A program made the translations under genes and the position numbers. The notes under the pieces were generated by a model. It had not been told where the DNA came from, made no database searches, and saw only the letters and a program-made list of their open reading frames with translations. This document shows, piece by piece, positions 16,670-25,373 of a stretch of DNA of 64,000 nt; the stretch's first letter is position 1; each line of letters begins with the position of its first letter. The DNA is from Paraburkholderia caffeinitolerans. Lineage in GTDB: Bacteria; Pseudomonadota; Gammaproteobacteria; Burkholderiales; Burkholderiaceae. The stretch covers positions 248,001-312,000 of the forward strand of contig NZ_CADIKL010000002.1 in the NCBI RefSeq assembly GCF_902859945.1, written 5' to 3'.

Positions 16670-18499
16670 TCAAAAGTTCCGGGTTGCAAACATGCCGACA
16701 AAGTTGCGGTCGGCGAACGGCTGGCCAACGCTCTGGTGCCCGCCAAAAAAAGCCGTGAAGTTGATCCCGGCTTGCCATACAGCCGGGTTCTGGTTGAACA
16801 GCACGTAGACGTTCACGGACTTCGCACCCTGCAGATAGTTGGCGGAGAACGTTGGCGTGTAGCCGTAGAGCGCATCGGAGAACGTCACACCGGGCGTCAC
16901 CTGCCAACCCGGGATGAGGCTGCCGTCGTATGTCCAGTTGAAGTCGATGGTCGCGCCGACCGAGCTGGATGTGCCCTGCGCCATGACGATGGGGTAGCCA
17001 AGACTCGATCCATAGTTCAGCCACGGCAGATAGCCTGCGGCAGGAACCTGCGTCACAGTCTGTCCGCCCACCGTGCGCGTCACGCCGCTCGAACTGACGC
17101 CCGGGTAGTAGATCCACGTCAGCTCGGCGGTCAGCACAGCCATGTCCGCACCGATCAGTTTGAGGAACGGGTACTCGCTGCGCGTGAGGCTAAGAATGCC
17201 GTTGATGTCATACTGAATCTTCTTCTCGTCCGCCCATTGCTGGCAGTCGACACCGGTTACGCCATTGGTGTTCGAGTCGAGCGGACCACCGGCGCCGAAG
17301 CAGCTTGAAAGTGCAACGGCATCCTGTGGCCGATACGAGAGTTCGGTGCCGATTGCCCATTCTCCGAGTCCGAAGTTCGCGCTGACACCGAAAAGCTGCC
17401 GGTTCTGGAGCCAGGAGAACTGTGCGCTGCCATTGGGCAGTGCCGATATGACCGGCGACTTGTCGGTGTAGTTTTCATAGTAAAAAGCGAAGTTCGCATC
17501 GACGGTTCGTGGGCGGTAGTTGAACTTCACGCCGAACTGCGGCCGGTATTTGGCGGGCAGCGCGGAGGACACGGGAATACCGATCGTATTGAACGGCGGC
17601 CCGGCAAAGTCCCCGTTCACGAGCCCGCCATTGATCCCCGCAATCGTGGAGGCGTTGCCGCTATTGGGTCCCGCGATGGTTCCCGCACTGAAGCCTGCAA
17701 CGTTGAAATTGTTCGTGTTCAGCGTGAGCGGTTCCGCGCCGCGGCCAAAACTGTTGGTTATCGACCAGTAGCTTCCGACCGGCGGGTAGCGATTTCCATT
17801 CCACTGAAACTGATAGTAATCCTCAGTACTGAATCCATGAGAAAGATCAGCGGCAAAGCTCAACATCGGCGCCGGCAACAGCGCCTGCTTGAGCTGCGAG
17901 CCGGGAATCAGCAACTTCTGGATATCCAGCGAGTTGGTCGCGTTGATGCCGCCCGCCGCGAACGCGCTCTCGCCCCAGTTGATCACCTGGTTGCCAAGCC
18001 GCAGGTGTGCCGGCCGGTCGTTGATCGTGAAGTCCTTCTCCGCCCACAGATCGAGCAGTTGGGTGTCGTACACCACCTGGGCCGCCGCCGCGCTCGTGAG
18101 CGGCGTTCTCGCGGTATTCCCGGCGAGAAAATCGTACATGCCCGTACCGCGTATCATGAACTTCAAGCCCTCGCTCGGCATCGTCAAGAGCAGTTCGCTG
18201 GTCGCGCTGATATACGTGCTGTAGAGCTGGCCTTTGCGGTAATTCAGGTCGCCATTGTCGCCGAAGCCCCATTGATTCGTGTTTGCCGCCGCCCCGCAGC
18301 CCTCGGCATTGGGATCGCCGGTCAACGAACAGCTGGGATTTTTCAGGCGTATGCCGGCCCCTGCCGTGAGGTTGGTCACCCACGACCCCTGCAAGTCGCC
18401 CACGCCCGTGTTGAACTCATAGCCGTATGCGTTCGGATTCGCCGCACCCAATACGACAAGCGAAGCGCAAACCGACTTCCCGATCCCCTGTGCCTTCAT
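16670..18499 (-). CDS. DUF1302 outer-membrane-type protein
   Basis: The 609-residue exported protein has a leader ending near NAYGYEF. DUF1302 features include a WVTNLTAGAGIRLKNPS start, DGDLNYRKGQL-like repeats (GDNGDLNYRKGQLYS), LRLGNQVINWGES, and a terminal NFVGMFATRNF ending in Phe, as in outer-membrane barrels. The family is thought to form an outer-membrane channel or receptor for hydrophobic compounds. It is always seen with DUF1329 partners, as here, where the DUF1329 gene is 75 bp upstream in the same operon. No biochemical function is established from sequence. Confidence 0.88.
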   Translation of the reverse strand: MKAQGIGKSVCASLVVLGAANPNAYGYEFNTGVGDLQGSWVTNLTAGAGIRLKNPSCSLTGDPNAEGCGAAANTNQWGFGDNGDLNYRKGQLYSTYISATSELLLTMPSEGLKFMIRGTGMYDFLAGNTARTPLTSAAAAQVVYDTQLLDLWAEKDFTINDRPAHLRLGNQVINWGESAFAAGGINATNSLDIQKLLIPGSQLKQALLPAPMLSFAADLSHGFSTEDYYQFQWNGNRYPPVGSYWSITNSFGRGAEPLTLNTNNFNVAGFSAGTIAGPNSGNASTIAGINGGLVNGDFAGPPFNTIGIPVSSALPAKYRPQFGVKFNYRPRTVDANFAFYYENYTDKSPVISALPNGSAQFSWLQNRQLFGVSANFGLGEWAIGTELSYRPQDAVALSSCFGAGGPLDSNTNGVTGVDCQQWADEKKIQYDINGILSLTRSEYPFLKLIGADMAVLTAELTWIYYPGVSSSGVTRTVGGQTVTQVPAAGYLPWLNYGSSLGYPIVMAQGTSSSVGATIDFNWTYDGSLIPGWQVTPGVTFSDALYGYTPTFSANYLQGAKSVNVYVLFNQNPAVWQAGINFTAFFGGHQSVGQPFADRNFVGMFATRNF

Positions 18500-18574
18500 G
18501 GCTATCCTCTATGTGATTGTCCTGGCGCGGGGCGCGGGCGCACCCAAGCCCGCGCCTCTTGCGCCAGGCCCGGA

Positions 18575-19939
18575 TCAACGCTCGCTGATCGAGCGCAGTG
18601 TCTCCGCACTGTAGTAATCCGACTTGAAGCGGCTGTCGGTCGACTGCGCGTACCAGTGAATATCCTTTCCCGCACCAATCGGCGACTGGTCGAACACGTA
18701 ACGGCCATCGTTCAGGTCGTACTGCACGAAGGTCTCGAGATCGCATGCGCCGCCCAGCTCCCAGACCGGAATCGGATAACCTTCGCGCACTTTCCAGAGC
18801 TTGCCCTGCGCGTCGTAGTCCTCTCCAACGAGCGCGAGCCAGCTGTCTTCGTCGAGGTAGAAGACCTTCTTCGACGCGACGTGACGTGCCGTCGGCTTGA
18901 GCGTCGCCTCGACCACCCACACACGATGCATCTCGTAGCGCCGGCTGGCCTCGCTCAGACCATCGGGCTTCGCGACATCGGCAAGTTTCGCGTTGAAGTT
19001 GTACATGCCGAAGTCGTTGTACGGCACGATCATTTCACGCTGTCCGGCAAGCTTCCAGTCGAAACGGTCGATGAAGCCATTGAACATGTTCGCTTCGTCC
19101 ACCGCATACTGGTTCTCGTAGCCGATCTGCGGCGCGTCGTGCGTGTACGCCGGCATGCGCCGAACGCGACGTTGACCCGGGAAGTAGTAGAACGTTTCCG
19201 AGTCCTTATCGAAGTACTGGCGCTGCATTCCCCCTTGACCGGCCATGGCGGCCGGCGAGTTGTAGCCAAAGTAGCCGGCGACGCTCAACTGGTCGACGTC
19301 GTTCGGCGTGCTCCTGCCAAGCTTGCCCGACGGGAAATAGAACGTCTGGGGACCCATCGTCATAATCCAGTCATCGCTGCCCGGTCGCGGCGACACCGCG
19401 GTGGTGGTCGTTGGCCACTCGATACCGACACCGCGATAGCGATACTCGTAGTTCAGGATGGCTTCGGCGCCGTTATGCGGTTCTGGAAAGGCCACGCCCG
19501 GGAACACGGCCGTCTGAAGCATCGAGCCGCCCGGATCAAGCTTTGCGGCGGTGAGGTTGTCGCGCGAATTCTGTTCGGCAACCTCGGGAAGTTGACACTC
19601 GCGATGAGCCGGATAAACGTCCATCCGGTAGCCCTTGCGCTGCTTGATCAACTGAATCTGCCCGGGCGACAGGTGGTCCGCATACTTGTCGACGTTGGAA
19701 GCATCAATCGAGTAAAGGGGTTTCTCGTCGCGGTGCTTCCAGAACTCGCCGCGGTATTTGCCATATGCCCAGCCCTGCTCGGGCGTCGAGCGCCCTGAAA
19801 ATGCCGGGACGAGTCCGTCCTTGCCAGCGGCGGGATTCGCGCCCTCCGGTGTCAGGTTGTCCGCATACGCTGCCAGGCAGGCAACCGAGACAGTGGCTGC
19901 CACGATACATGCGGCCCCCAAGCTCCGCTTCTTCATCAT
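18575..19939 (-). CDS. DUF1329 periplasmic protein
   Basis: The 454-residue protein begins with a signal peptide (cleavage near LAAYADNL) and carries the LolA-like DUF1329 fold. Typical motifs are PFSG-like VPAFSGRS, AFPEPHNGAEAILNYEYRYRG, and FYYFPGQRRVRRMP near the middle. The fold resembles lipoprotein/lipid carriers, so a periplasmic carrier for a hydrophobic molecule is plausible. It is the first gene of the leftward four-gene envelope operon and has a strong ribosome site (GGGAGAGGG) before ATGATG. An AraC gene is divergent across 347 bp. Confidence 0.88.
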   Translation of the reverse strand: MMKKRSLGAACIVAATVSVACLAAYADNLTPEGANPAAGKDGLVPAFSGRSTPEQGWAYGKYRGEFWKHRDEKPLYSIDASNVDKYADHLSPGQIQLIKQRKGYRMDVYPAHRECQLPEVAEQNSRDNLTAAKLDPGGSMLQTAVFPGVAFPEPHNGAEAILNYEYRYRGVGIEWPTTTTAVSPRPGSDDWIMTMGPQTFYFPSGKLGRSTPNDVDQLSVAGYFGYNSPAAMAGQGGMQRQYFDKDSETFYYFPGQRRVRRMPAYTHDAPQIGYENQYAVDEANMFNGFIDRFDWKLAGQREMIVPYNDFGMYNFNAKLADVAKPDGLSEASRRYEMHRVWVVEATLKPTARHVASKKVFYLDEDSWLALVGEDYDAQGKLWKVREGYPIPVWELGGACDLETFVQYDLNDGRYVFDQSPIGAGKDIHWYAQSTDSRFKSDYYSAETLRSISER

Positions 19940-20286
19940 CCCTCTCCCTTCATTCAGTATGAGCAGACGCGCCGTGCCGGCACGTCCGGTGTATCGATGG
20001 GCGGTCGAGCCGTCCAGCAGCGCTCGATGCGCTCAAGCCGGGCCGACTTTAACGGATGGGGTGTTGTGCGCCAAGCCCGAATCGGCAACTCGTGCTGTTG
20101 GGGAAAACACGGGTGTGCCGATTTGCAACCAGACTTCCAGCGCCATTTTTTCCGTGGTACGGTCCATCGCCCGGGTGCTCACAGGATGGACGCACGCCCG
20201 CGCTTGCTCCCGATCCTGCCCCCCGAATTTCGGAAACTCTCTTCAGGAGGCCGGTGTAACCGGCGCTCCCGGCATCGAACCTCGCT
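19940..20286. promoter_or_regulatory. Divergent control region between DUF1329 operon and AraC gene
   Basis: The 347-bp gap should hold promoters in both directions. A perfect 12-bp palindrome CGTGCCGGCACG lies at 19973-19984, 33 bp from the DUF1329 ATG. No CCCCCT-N7-AGGGGG site is present here, unlike the catabolic operons further right. No small gene is evident. Confidence 0.4.
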
Positions 20287-21243
20287 ATGGCTACTCACTA
20301 TTCGGTCCGGCATTACGCCGACGCCGGCGAACACGCGCAACACCTCGCCAACATCAAGCAGCAGTACTTTCAGATCGAGAAGGGACAGTTCGGCAGCACG
20401 CTGGAACAGTTCGACCTGGACGGGTTGCATTTCTTCAGCGAGCGCGTGAACCGGCGTGTCGTGCAATGCGGTCATATTTCGGCGGGAATGATCGGCATCG
20501 GCTGGTTTTCGTATGCGTCGGTCGCGCCCACTTCGCGCGGCCGCGAAATTACCAATCGCACCATCAGCTCCGCGCGCAGCGGCAGCGATTGGGTCGTGCA
20601 CCTTCCGTCGGATGCCACGATGTTCGGCATTACGCTGGCCGAGTCGGAATTCGAGGGCATTGCCGAGCATCTCAGGCGTGCGACGAAGCGGCGCGACGCG
20701 GCCCCCCATATGCCGATGCCGTTCGGCGAGGCGTCGCCAGACGCTGTGCGCAGGCTCAACGAGAGCGTCGGCCAATTAAGGGCTCACGCTGACCGGCTAG
20801 GCTGCCCCGCCACACGCTACGCACTCCGAAAGGCGCTGCTCGACGAAGTGTGCCAGGCAATGGAGGCGCTCGAACCCGCGCCTCGTGAAGACCTGACCCG
20901 GCTCACCTACAGCGAAATCATCCGGCGCAGCCAGGACTATGTCATGCGTCACGCAGGCAGTCCCGTGACGGTTCTCGAACTTTGCACCGAACTGCGAGTG
21001 AGCCGCCGCACGCTGCAGACGTGCTTTCGCGAGATCACCGGCGAGTCGCCTGCCGATTATCTACGTGCGGTGCGGCTGTGCGGAGTACGGAGGATGCTGC
21101 GCGAAACGCCTGCCGCGCGGATGAATATTGCGAGCATCGCCACGCGCTGGGGTTTCGTCCATCTCGGCAAGTTCGCCAGCAACTATCACCGCCTGTTCGG
21201 CGAGTTGCCCTCGCAAACTCCGCGCGTCTGCGCTCGCGCCTGA
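20287..21243 (+). CDS. AraC-family regulator (possible aau or envelope-operon activator)
   Basis: The 318-residue regulator has an N-terminal domain of about 200 residues and a C-terminal AraC domain. Its helices are read as TVLELCTELRVSRRTLQTCFRE and IASIATRWGFVHLGKFASNYHRLFGE. The DNA-binding domain is close in kind to the one at 9418. It is divergent from the DUF1329 operon and 156 bp before the aromatic amine dehydrogenase operon, so either could be the target. Direct repeats in the aau leader are compatible with an AraC protein. CAGGAGGCC lies well upstream, so the ATG is not firmly set. Confidence 0.88.
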   Translation: MATHYSVRHYADAGEHAQHLANIKQQYFQIEKGQFGSTLEQFDLDGLHFFSERVNRRVVQCGHISAGMIGIGWFSYASVAPTSRGREITNRTISSARSGSDWVVHLPSDATMFGITLAESEFEGIAEHLRRATKRRDAAPHMPMPFGEASPDAVRRLNESVGQLRAHADRLGCPATRYALRKALLDEVCQAMEALEPAPREDLTRLTYSEIIRRSQDYVMRHAGSPVTVLELCTELRVSRRTLQTCFREITGESPADYLRAVRLCGVRRMLRETPAARMNIASIATRWGFVHLGKFASNYHRLFGELPSQTPRVCARA

Positions 21244-21253
21244 AGGCGCTCCT

Positions 21254-21301
21254 TTCGCACCAAAGGCCGCGCTGCCCACGCGCGGTTTTCCCTTCGCACC
21301 A
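21254..21301 (+). repeat. Pair of 9-bp direct repeats in the aau leader
   Basis: TTCGCACCA occurs at 21254-21262 and 21293-21301, a 39-bp period, each within a small dyad (CCTTTcgcaccAAAGG, CCCTtcgcaccAGGG). AraC-family activators often use direct repeats, so these may be binding sites upstream of aauB. Confidence 0.4.
21267..21289 (+). terminator. Weak terminator after the AraC gene
   Basis: CCGCGC (21267-21272) pairs with GCGCGG (21280-21285) around a 7-base loop and is followed by four T. It sits 24 bp after the AraC stop, between the direct repeats. Confidence 0.4.
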
Positions 21302-21399
21302 GGGCAAGCCCTTATCCACGGTCTGCCGATTCGAGCCATCGAGTCCGCTCGCGCCGCATTACAGTCCACTCCGAATCGAGCTTCGATCGAGGAGTGAAC

Positions 21400-22548
21400 A
21401 TGACTATCAGAAAGCGCGCCGCCGCCGCCGCGGCGGTTCTGGCATTCGCTTGCGCCGCAACGGCCGCTGAAAAGCCGGAAGAATTAACCATTCAGAAGAT
21501 GCCTGCCTGGCATCCTCATGAAATCTTTATCGTCGATCCGTCCGGTGATGCCGCCACCGATGGCCGGATCTACGTCTACGACGCCGACGCGCGCAAGGAG
21601 CTTGGCCAGATCGACGCTGGCTTCCTGCCCGGCTTCGCCATTTCGCCCGACCACAAGACGAGTGTCGTCGCCACGACTTACTTCTCGCGCGGCTCGCACG
21701 GCACGCGCACGGACGTCATGGAGTTCACCGACAACAGCACGCTCGATCATGCCGGTGAAGCGATCATCCCGTCGAAGCACGCCCAGTCGGTGCCATCGGC
21801 GTGGAATACCACCTTCAGTTCCGACGGCAAGCACATCTACGTGTCCAATCTCACGCCGGCCGCTTCGGTGAGCGTAGTCGACGCGCATTCGCGCAAGCTG
21901 GCGGGCGAGATCGATATGGCCGCCTGCGTGCTGGCCTTGCCCAGCGGGCCGAACAAGTTCACGGCGCTATGCGAGAGCGGCAAAGCGCTCACCATCACAC
22001 TCGACGCGGCGGGCAAGGAGAGCCGCCGGGTCATGTCCGAACCGTTCATCGACGTCGAACGCGATCCCGCGTTCGCGAACGCCTCGCCGTGGCAAGGCGG
22101 GTATGTCTTCACGACCTTCCATGGCATGGTTCGCACTGCGAATTTTCGTGGCGACAAAGCCGTGTTCGGAGCGGCATGGCCACTCGTCACCGACGCCGAG
22201 CGTGCCTCTGGCTGGCGGCCTGGCGGTCTCCAGCCAACCGCCGTCCATGATCGGATGCATCGTCTCTATGTCGCCATGCATCAAGGGGCGGATGGCTCGC
22301 ACAAGGAGCCCGCAAGCGAAATCTGGGTGTTCGACCTGAACAGCCACAAGCGCGTCGCGCGCTGGAGTCTTGCGGATCAGAAGATCCCGCCCCTTGTTGT
22401 GTCGGTTCAGGTCAGTCAGGACGATCGTCCGCTGCTCTACGGCCTCACCTTGACCGGCGATCTGGTGGTGCTGGACGCTCAGACCGGCAAGCTGCGCTCC
22501 ATCACGCAGCACGTAGCGCGCACGCCGACGCTGCTCGTGAACCCCTGA
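21400..22548 (+). CDS. aauB: Aromatic amine dehydrogenase heavy (alpha) subunit
   Basis: This is the beta-propeller subunit of a TTQ-dependent amine dehydrogenase, which oxidises primary amines to aldehydes and ammonia in the periplasm. It has 382 residues with an Ala-rich signal peptide ending near ATAAEKP. Family stretches are seen: FIVDPSGDAATDGRIYVYD, SPDHKTSVVATTYFSRGSHGTRTD, SVPSAWNTTFSSDGKHIYVSN and HDRMHRLYVAMHQGADGSHK. ATG 21400 has GGAG five bases before; a GTG at 21394 overlaps that site and is less likely. It leads the order B-E-D-A-cytochrome, as in aromatic amine dehydrogenase clusters. The aromatic rather than methylamine type is favoured by the light-chain numbering and the absence of mauF and mauG. 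Confidence 0.92.
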   Translation: MTIRKRAAAAAAVLAFACAATAAEKPEELTIQKMPAWHPHEIFIVDPSGDAATDGRIYVYDADARKELGQIDAGFLPGFAISPDHKTSVVATTYFSRGSHGTRTDVMEFTDNSTLDHAGEAIIPSKHAQSVPSAWNTTFSSDGKHIYVSNLTPAASVSVVDAHSRKLAGEIDMAACVLALPSGPNKFTALCESGKALTITLDAAGKESRRVMSEPFIDVERDPAFANASPWQGGYVFTTFHGMVRTANFRGDKAVFGAAWPLVTDAERASGWRPGGLQPTAVHDRMHRLYVAMHQGADGSHKEPASEIWVFDLNSHKRVARWSLADQKIPPLVVSVQVSQDDRPLLYGLTLTGDLVVLDAQTGKLRSITQHVARTPTLLVNP

Positions 22549-22555
22549 GGCCGCC

Positions 22556-23131
22556 ATGCAGATCGATCCCGTTCTTGCCGGCGCCGCCCAGGCGGTCGCG
22601 GCCATCGTCGTCCTGCTCGGCGCGCTGGCCAAATGGCGACGCCCCACCGCGTTCCGCGATGCAATCGCAGCGTGGCGGATCGTGCCTGAGGTGCTCGCCT
22701 GGCCGGGCGCCATCGCAATCGTCGCAGTGGAAACACTCGGCCCGCTCGCGCTCCTCAGCAAAGAAACACGCTTCGGCGGCGCAACGCTGCTCATCGCGCT
22801 GTTCGCCCTGTTCGCGGCGGGACTCGCCGTGAACATCCTGCGTGGCCACACTGACATCGACTGCGGCTGCTCCGGCCTCGCTTCGCTCGTGCCGAGCGGG
22901 CCGGACGCCACTTCTCACGCCCCGCGCGGCATTGGCTGGTGGCACGTCGCACGGCTCGGACTCCTTGCCGCGCTCACGGGCACAGCATACCTGGAGAGCA
23001 CGACCCGGCCCATCGTCTGGTTCGACTATCTCACCCTTTCTTTCGCTGTCCTGTCGATCGTCTGTGCCCTGCTCGTGCTGGATGCACTGATCGCCAACGG
23101 CCCGAAGCTCGAACACCTGAGGAATTCATGA
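22556..23131 (+). CDS. aauE: MauE-family membrane protein for amine dehydrogenase maturation
   Basis: The 191-residue inner-membrane protein has about four to five helices and a periplasmic DIDCGCSG motif, the paired cysteines typical of MauE. MauE and MauD are needed for disulfide formation and folding of the cysteine-rich light subunit. The gene starts 7 bp after aauB and its stop overlaps the start of aauD (ATGA type), consistent with tight co-expression. Confidence 0.9.
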   Translation: MQIDPVLAGAAQAVAAIVVLLGALAKWRRPTAFRDAIAAWRIVPEVLAWPGAIAIVAVETLGPLALLSKETRFGGATLLIALFALFAAGLAVNILRGHTDIDCGCSGLASLVPSGPDATSHAPRGIGWWHVARLGLLAALTGTAYLESTTRPIVWFDYLTLSFAVLSIVCALLVLDALIANGPKLEHLRNS

Positions 23132-23733
23132 TGCAAACCGCTCTCGCAATCTCCACCGCCATGCTGTGGGCAGCCGTGCTCGCACTGGGCGCAATCAGCC
23201 TCGCGCTCGTTCGCCAGGTCGGCATCCTGTACGAGCGCATGATGCCGGCCGGCGCGCTCATGATCGATAAGGGCCCCGCGGTCGGCGCGCTCGCACCGGT
23301 CTTCGAACTGGCCGATATTCAGGGGCGCGCGGTCAAGATCGGCGGCCTCGACGCGGCCGGCAAGTCGACCCTGCTGTTCTTCCTCTCGCCAACGTGTCCG
23401 GTCTGCAAGAAGCTCCTCCCGCTCCTGCCGTCGATTCAGGCGAGGGAAGCCACGCCGGTCAACGTCGTGCTGGCAAGTGACGGAGATCTCGCCGAGCACA
23501 CTCGCTTCGCCCAGAAGCAACAGCTTGCGCGCTTCCCGTATGTGCTCTCGCAGGAACTCGGTATGGCTTACCAGATCGGCAAGCTTCCCTACGCAGTTCT
23601 GCTCGACGAAAGCGGCAAGGTTCGCGCTAAGGGGCTCGTCAATACGCGCGAGCACCTCGAAAGCCTGTTCGAAGCGAAAGAACGCGGCGTCGCATCCCTG
23701 CAGCAGTACGTGCACGGCGAACAGCACGCGTGA
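23128..23733 (+). CDS. aauD: MauD-family thioredoxin-like maturation protein
   Basis: The 201-residue protein has one N-terminal membrane anchor (about residues 5-27) and a periplasmic thioredoxin-like domain with the redox motif TCPVCKK near residue 92. It is the partner of MauE in forming the six disulfides of the light subunit. ATG 23128 overlaps the aauE TGA; GAGGA lies upstream. The frame extends further upstream, but that part overlaps aauE and is a shadow. Confidence 0.92.
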   Translation: MMQTALAISTAMLWAAVLALGAISLALVRQVGILYERMMPAGALMIDKGPAVGALAPVFELADIQGRAVKIGGLDAAGKSTLLFFLSPTCPVCKKLLPLLPSIQAREATPVNVVLASDGDLAEHTRFAQKQQLARFPYVLSQELGMAYQIGKLPYAVLLDESGKVRAKGLVNTREHLESLFEAKERGVASLQQYVHGEQHA

Positions 23734-23773
23734 CTTGCCGCCCTCTCATCCAATTTGACCGGAGATTTCCTGT

Positions 23774-24319
23774 ATGGCGTGGTTTGATTCTTGGTTCGAG
23801 TATTCCGCGCGCGGCGTGGCGCAGCGCAGCTCGCGGCGCAGCGCGATGGCGCGGCTAGGCAAGGTGCTGGTCAGCTCGGCGCTCGTCCCGTTACTGCCCA
23901 TCGATCGAACGGCTTACGCAGCGGACAAGCCCGCCGCCGCGAGCGGTACGGGGGCAACCGCCCTCGCGCCAGGTGTCGACGACCCGACAAGCTGCGACTA
24001 CTGGAAATACTGCGCCATCGACGGCTGGCTCTGCAGTTGCTGCGGCGGCACCTCGAGCAGTTGTCCACCTGGCACCACGGCGTCCCCGATCACCTGGATC
24101 GGCACCTGCCGCAATCCGCACGACGGCTCCAACTACATCGTTTCGTACAACGACTGCTGCGGAAAAACGTCGTGCGGCCAGTGCTTCTGCAACCGCAACG
24201 AACGCGAAAAGCCGCTCTACAAGCTTTCTCTGAACAACGACATCAACTGGTGCATGGCGAACAGCAATTCGAACTATCACTGCTCGGTTTCCGTTTTGCT
24301 TGGAGCGGCCAAACAATGA
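23774..24319 (+). CDS. aauA: Aromatic amine dehydrogenase light (beta) subunit, TTQ-bearing
   Basis: This catalytic subunit of 181 residues makes the tryptophan tryptophylquinone cofactor from two of its own Trp residues. I place these at Trp108 (ITWIGTC) and Trp159 (DINWCMA), 51 apart as in known subunits. The catalytic Asp is Asp127 (SYNDCCG), and the other conserved Asp is Asp83 (AIDGWLC). These numbers are one less than the Alcaligenes faecalis enzyme (109, 160, 128). Fourteen Cys fit the disulfide-rich fold. The long leader holds SSRRSAMARLGK, a twin-arginine-like signal, as expected for MauA-type proteins. It is fourth in the operon and overlaps the next cytochrome gene by ATGA. Confidence 0.95.
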   Translation: MAWFDSWFEYSARGVAQRSSRRSAMARLGKVLVSSALVPLLPIDRTAYAADKPAAASGTGATALAPGVDDPTSCDYWKYCAIDGWLCSCCGGTSSSCPPGTTASPITWIGTCRNPHDGSNYIVSYNDCCGKTSCGQCFCNRNEREKPLYKLSLNNDINWCMANSNSNYHCSVSVLLGAAKQ

Positions 24320-24810
24320 CATTCAGTGCCATCAAGTCCCTCGGCGCCTTCGCACTCTTCGCGCTCGGGACGGTAACCGGCGTGGCCCGTGCCGAAATGC
24401 TCCATTTCCCGGCAGGCAAGGCCACCTTCGATGCCCGCTGTGCAGTGTGCCATCAGGCGGGCGGCAAGGGGCAGGACGGTCTGGCGCCGCCGCTCACCTC
24501 GTATCCAGGCCGCTATGCAGCCTCGGCACAAAGCCGGCACCAGCTTCCGGATACCGTCCTGCACGGCATGTATGGGGAGATCCGCGTCGCGGACAAAACC
24601 TATAACTTCAAAATGCCGAATTTCGACAGCATGAGCGACGACGAGCTGGCCCAGGTGCTGAACTACGTCGTCTTCGATCTGAACGGCAGCCACGGCCCGG
24701 CCAAACCGTTCACGGCAGCGGAAATCAAGGACGCACGGGCGAAGCCGATGGACGCGAGCGCCGTCTACTCGCAACGCGCGTCCGTCACGAAAGCGCTGGG
24801 CCTGCGATGA
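24316..24810 (+). CDS. Periplasmic monohaem cytochrome c of the aau operon
   Basis: The 164-residue protein has a signal peptide ending at ARAEM and one haem motif CAVCH near residue 43. The likely distal Met is in KMPNFDSMSDDE. Its start overlaps the aauA stop. It is probably an electron carrier between the amine dehydrogenase and the respiratory chain, or an oxidase-linked partner. It is too small, with a single haem, to be MauG, the dihaem TTQ-forming enzyme. Confidence 0.88.
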   Translation: MTFSAIKSLGAFALFALGTVTGVARAEMLHFPAGKATFDARCAVCHQAGGKGQDGLAPPLTSYPGRYAASAQSRHQLPDTVLHGMYGEIRVADKTYNFKMPNFDSMSDDELAQVLNYVVFDLNGSHGPAKPFTAAEIKDARAKPMDASAVYSQRASVTKALGLR

Positions 24811-25292
24811 AGTTCGTCCTCAGGTCGATAACCTGTTGCCTCGCGGCGCTCTCGCTCTGGGGCAGCGCCGCGACGGCCGGCCAGGCAGGCGCGGCCAACG
24901 ACGCGAATGGCTCGTGGCCGCTCGCGAAACAGCTCTGGATCCAGAATTGCATGGGCTGCCACACCGCCACGGGCGGCGGGATTGCGGGAAAAGTTCCGCC
25001 GCTGGCGCACTCGCTCGGCTACTTCGAACAGGTACCCGGCGGGCGCGAGTATGTCATGCGCGTGCCGGGCGCTTCCAACTCCGCGCTTTCAGACCAGCAA
25101 TTGGCCGACGTGCTGAACTGGCTGCTCACGACCATGAATCGCGAGGCGCTGCCGCCGCGCTTCAAGCCCTATACGGCGGCAGAGGTCGCGGCACATCGCC
25201 GGCCGGCGTATGCGGACGTCGCCCCTCGCCGGGCAGCGCTCGTTCGTGAATTGCAGCGGCGCGGCATTCGCAATGTCGCCGCCGCTTACTGA
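24807..25292 (+). CDS. Second periplasmic cytochrome c of the aau operon
   Basis: The 161-residue protein has a signal peptide ending near ATAGQA and one CMGCH haem motif near residue 48. Its ATG overlaps the preceding stop (ATGA). It is distinct from the first cytochrome. Together they may form a two-step electron path, or one may help TTQ formation because no MauG is present; both ideas are inference. It is the last gene of the operon and converges on the Crp-type gene; no strong terminator is seen in the 81-bp gap. Confidence 0.85.
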   Translation: MKFVLRSITCCLAALSLWGSAATAGQAGAANDANGSWPLAKQLWIQNCMGCHTATGGGIAGKVPPLAHSLGYFEQVPGGREYVMRVPGASNSALSDQQLADVLNWLLTTMNREALPPRFKPYTAAEVAAHRRPAYADVAPRRAALVRELQRRGIRNVAAAY

Positions 25293-25373
25293 GCCATCTG
25301 CCAGCCCCCGCGCACCACCCGAGTACATCGGAAGCGCCGTCCAATCACGTCCCGCGCTCGAGCACGACGCCAT

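Noticed and set aside
17837..19798. 653-residue open frame on the + strand opposite DUF1302 and DUF1329
   Set aside because: Spans two genes and their gap in antisense; no family features.
23774..24319. Trp85 of the light subunit (in DGWLC) as a TTQ residue
   Set aside because: The known 51-residue spacing between the two TTQ tryptophans is met only by Trp108 and Trp159, and the two conserved Asp then also fall in place.
24316..24810. Cytochrome c as MauG
   Set aside because: Only one CxxCH haem motif and 164 residues; MauG is a dihaem protein about twice as long.
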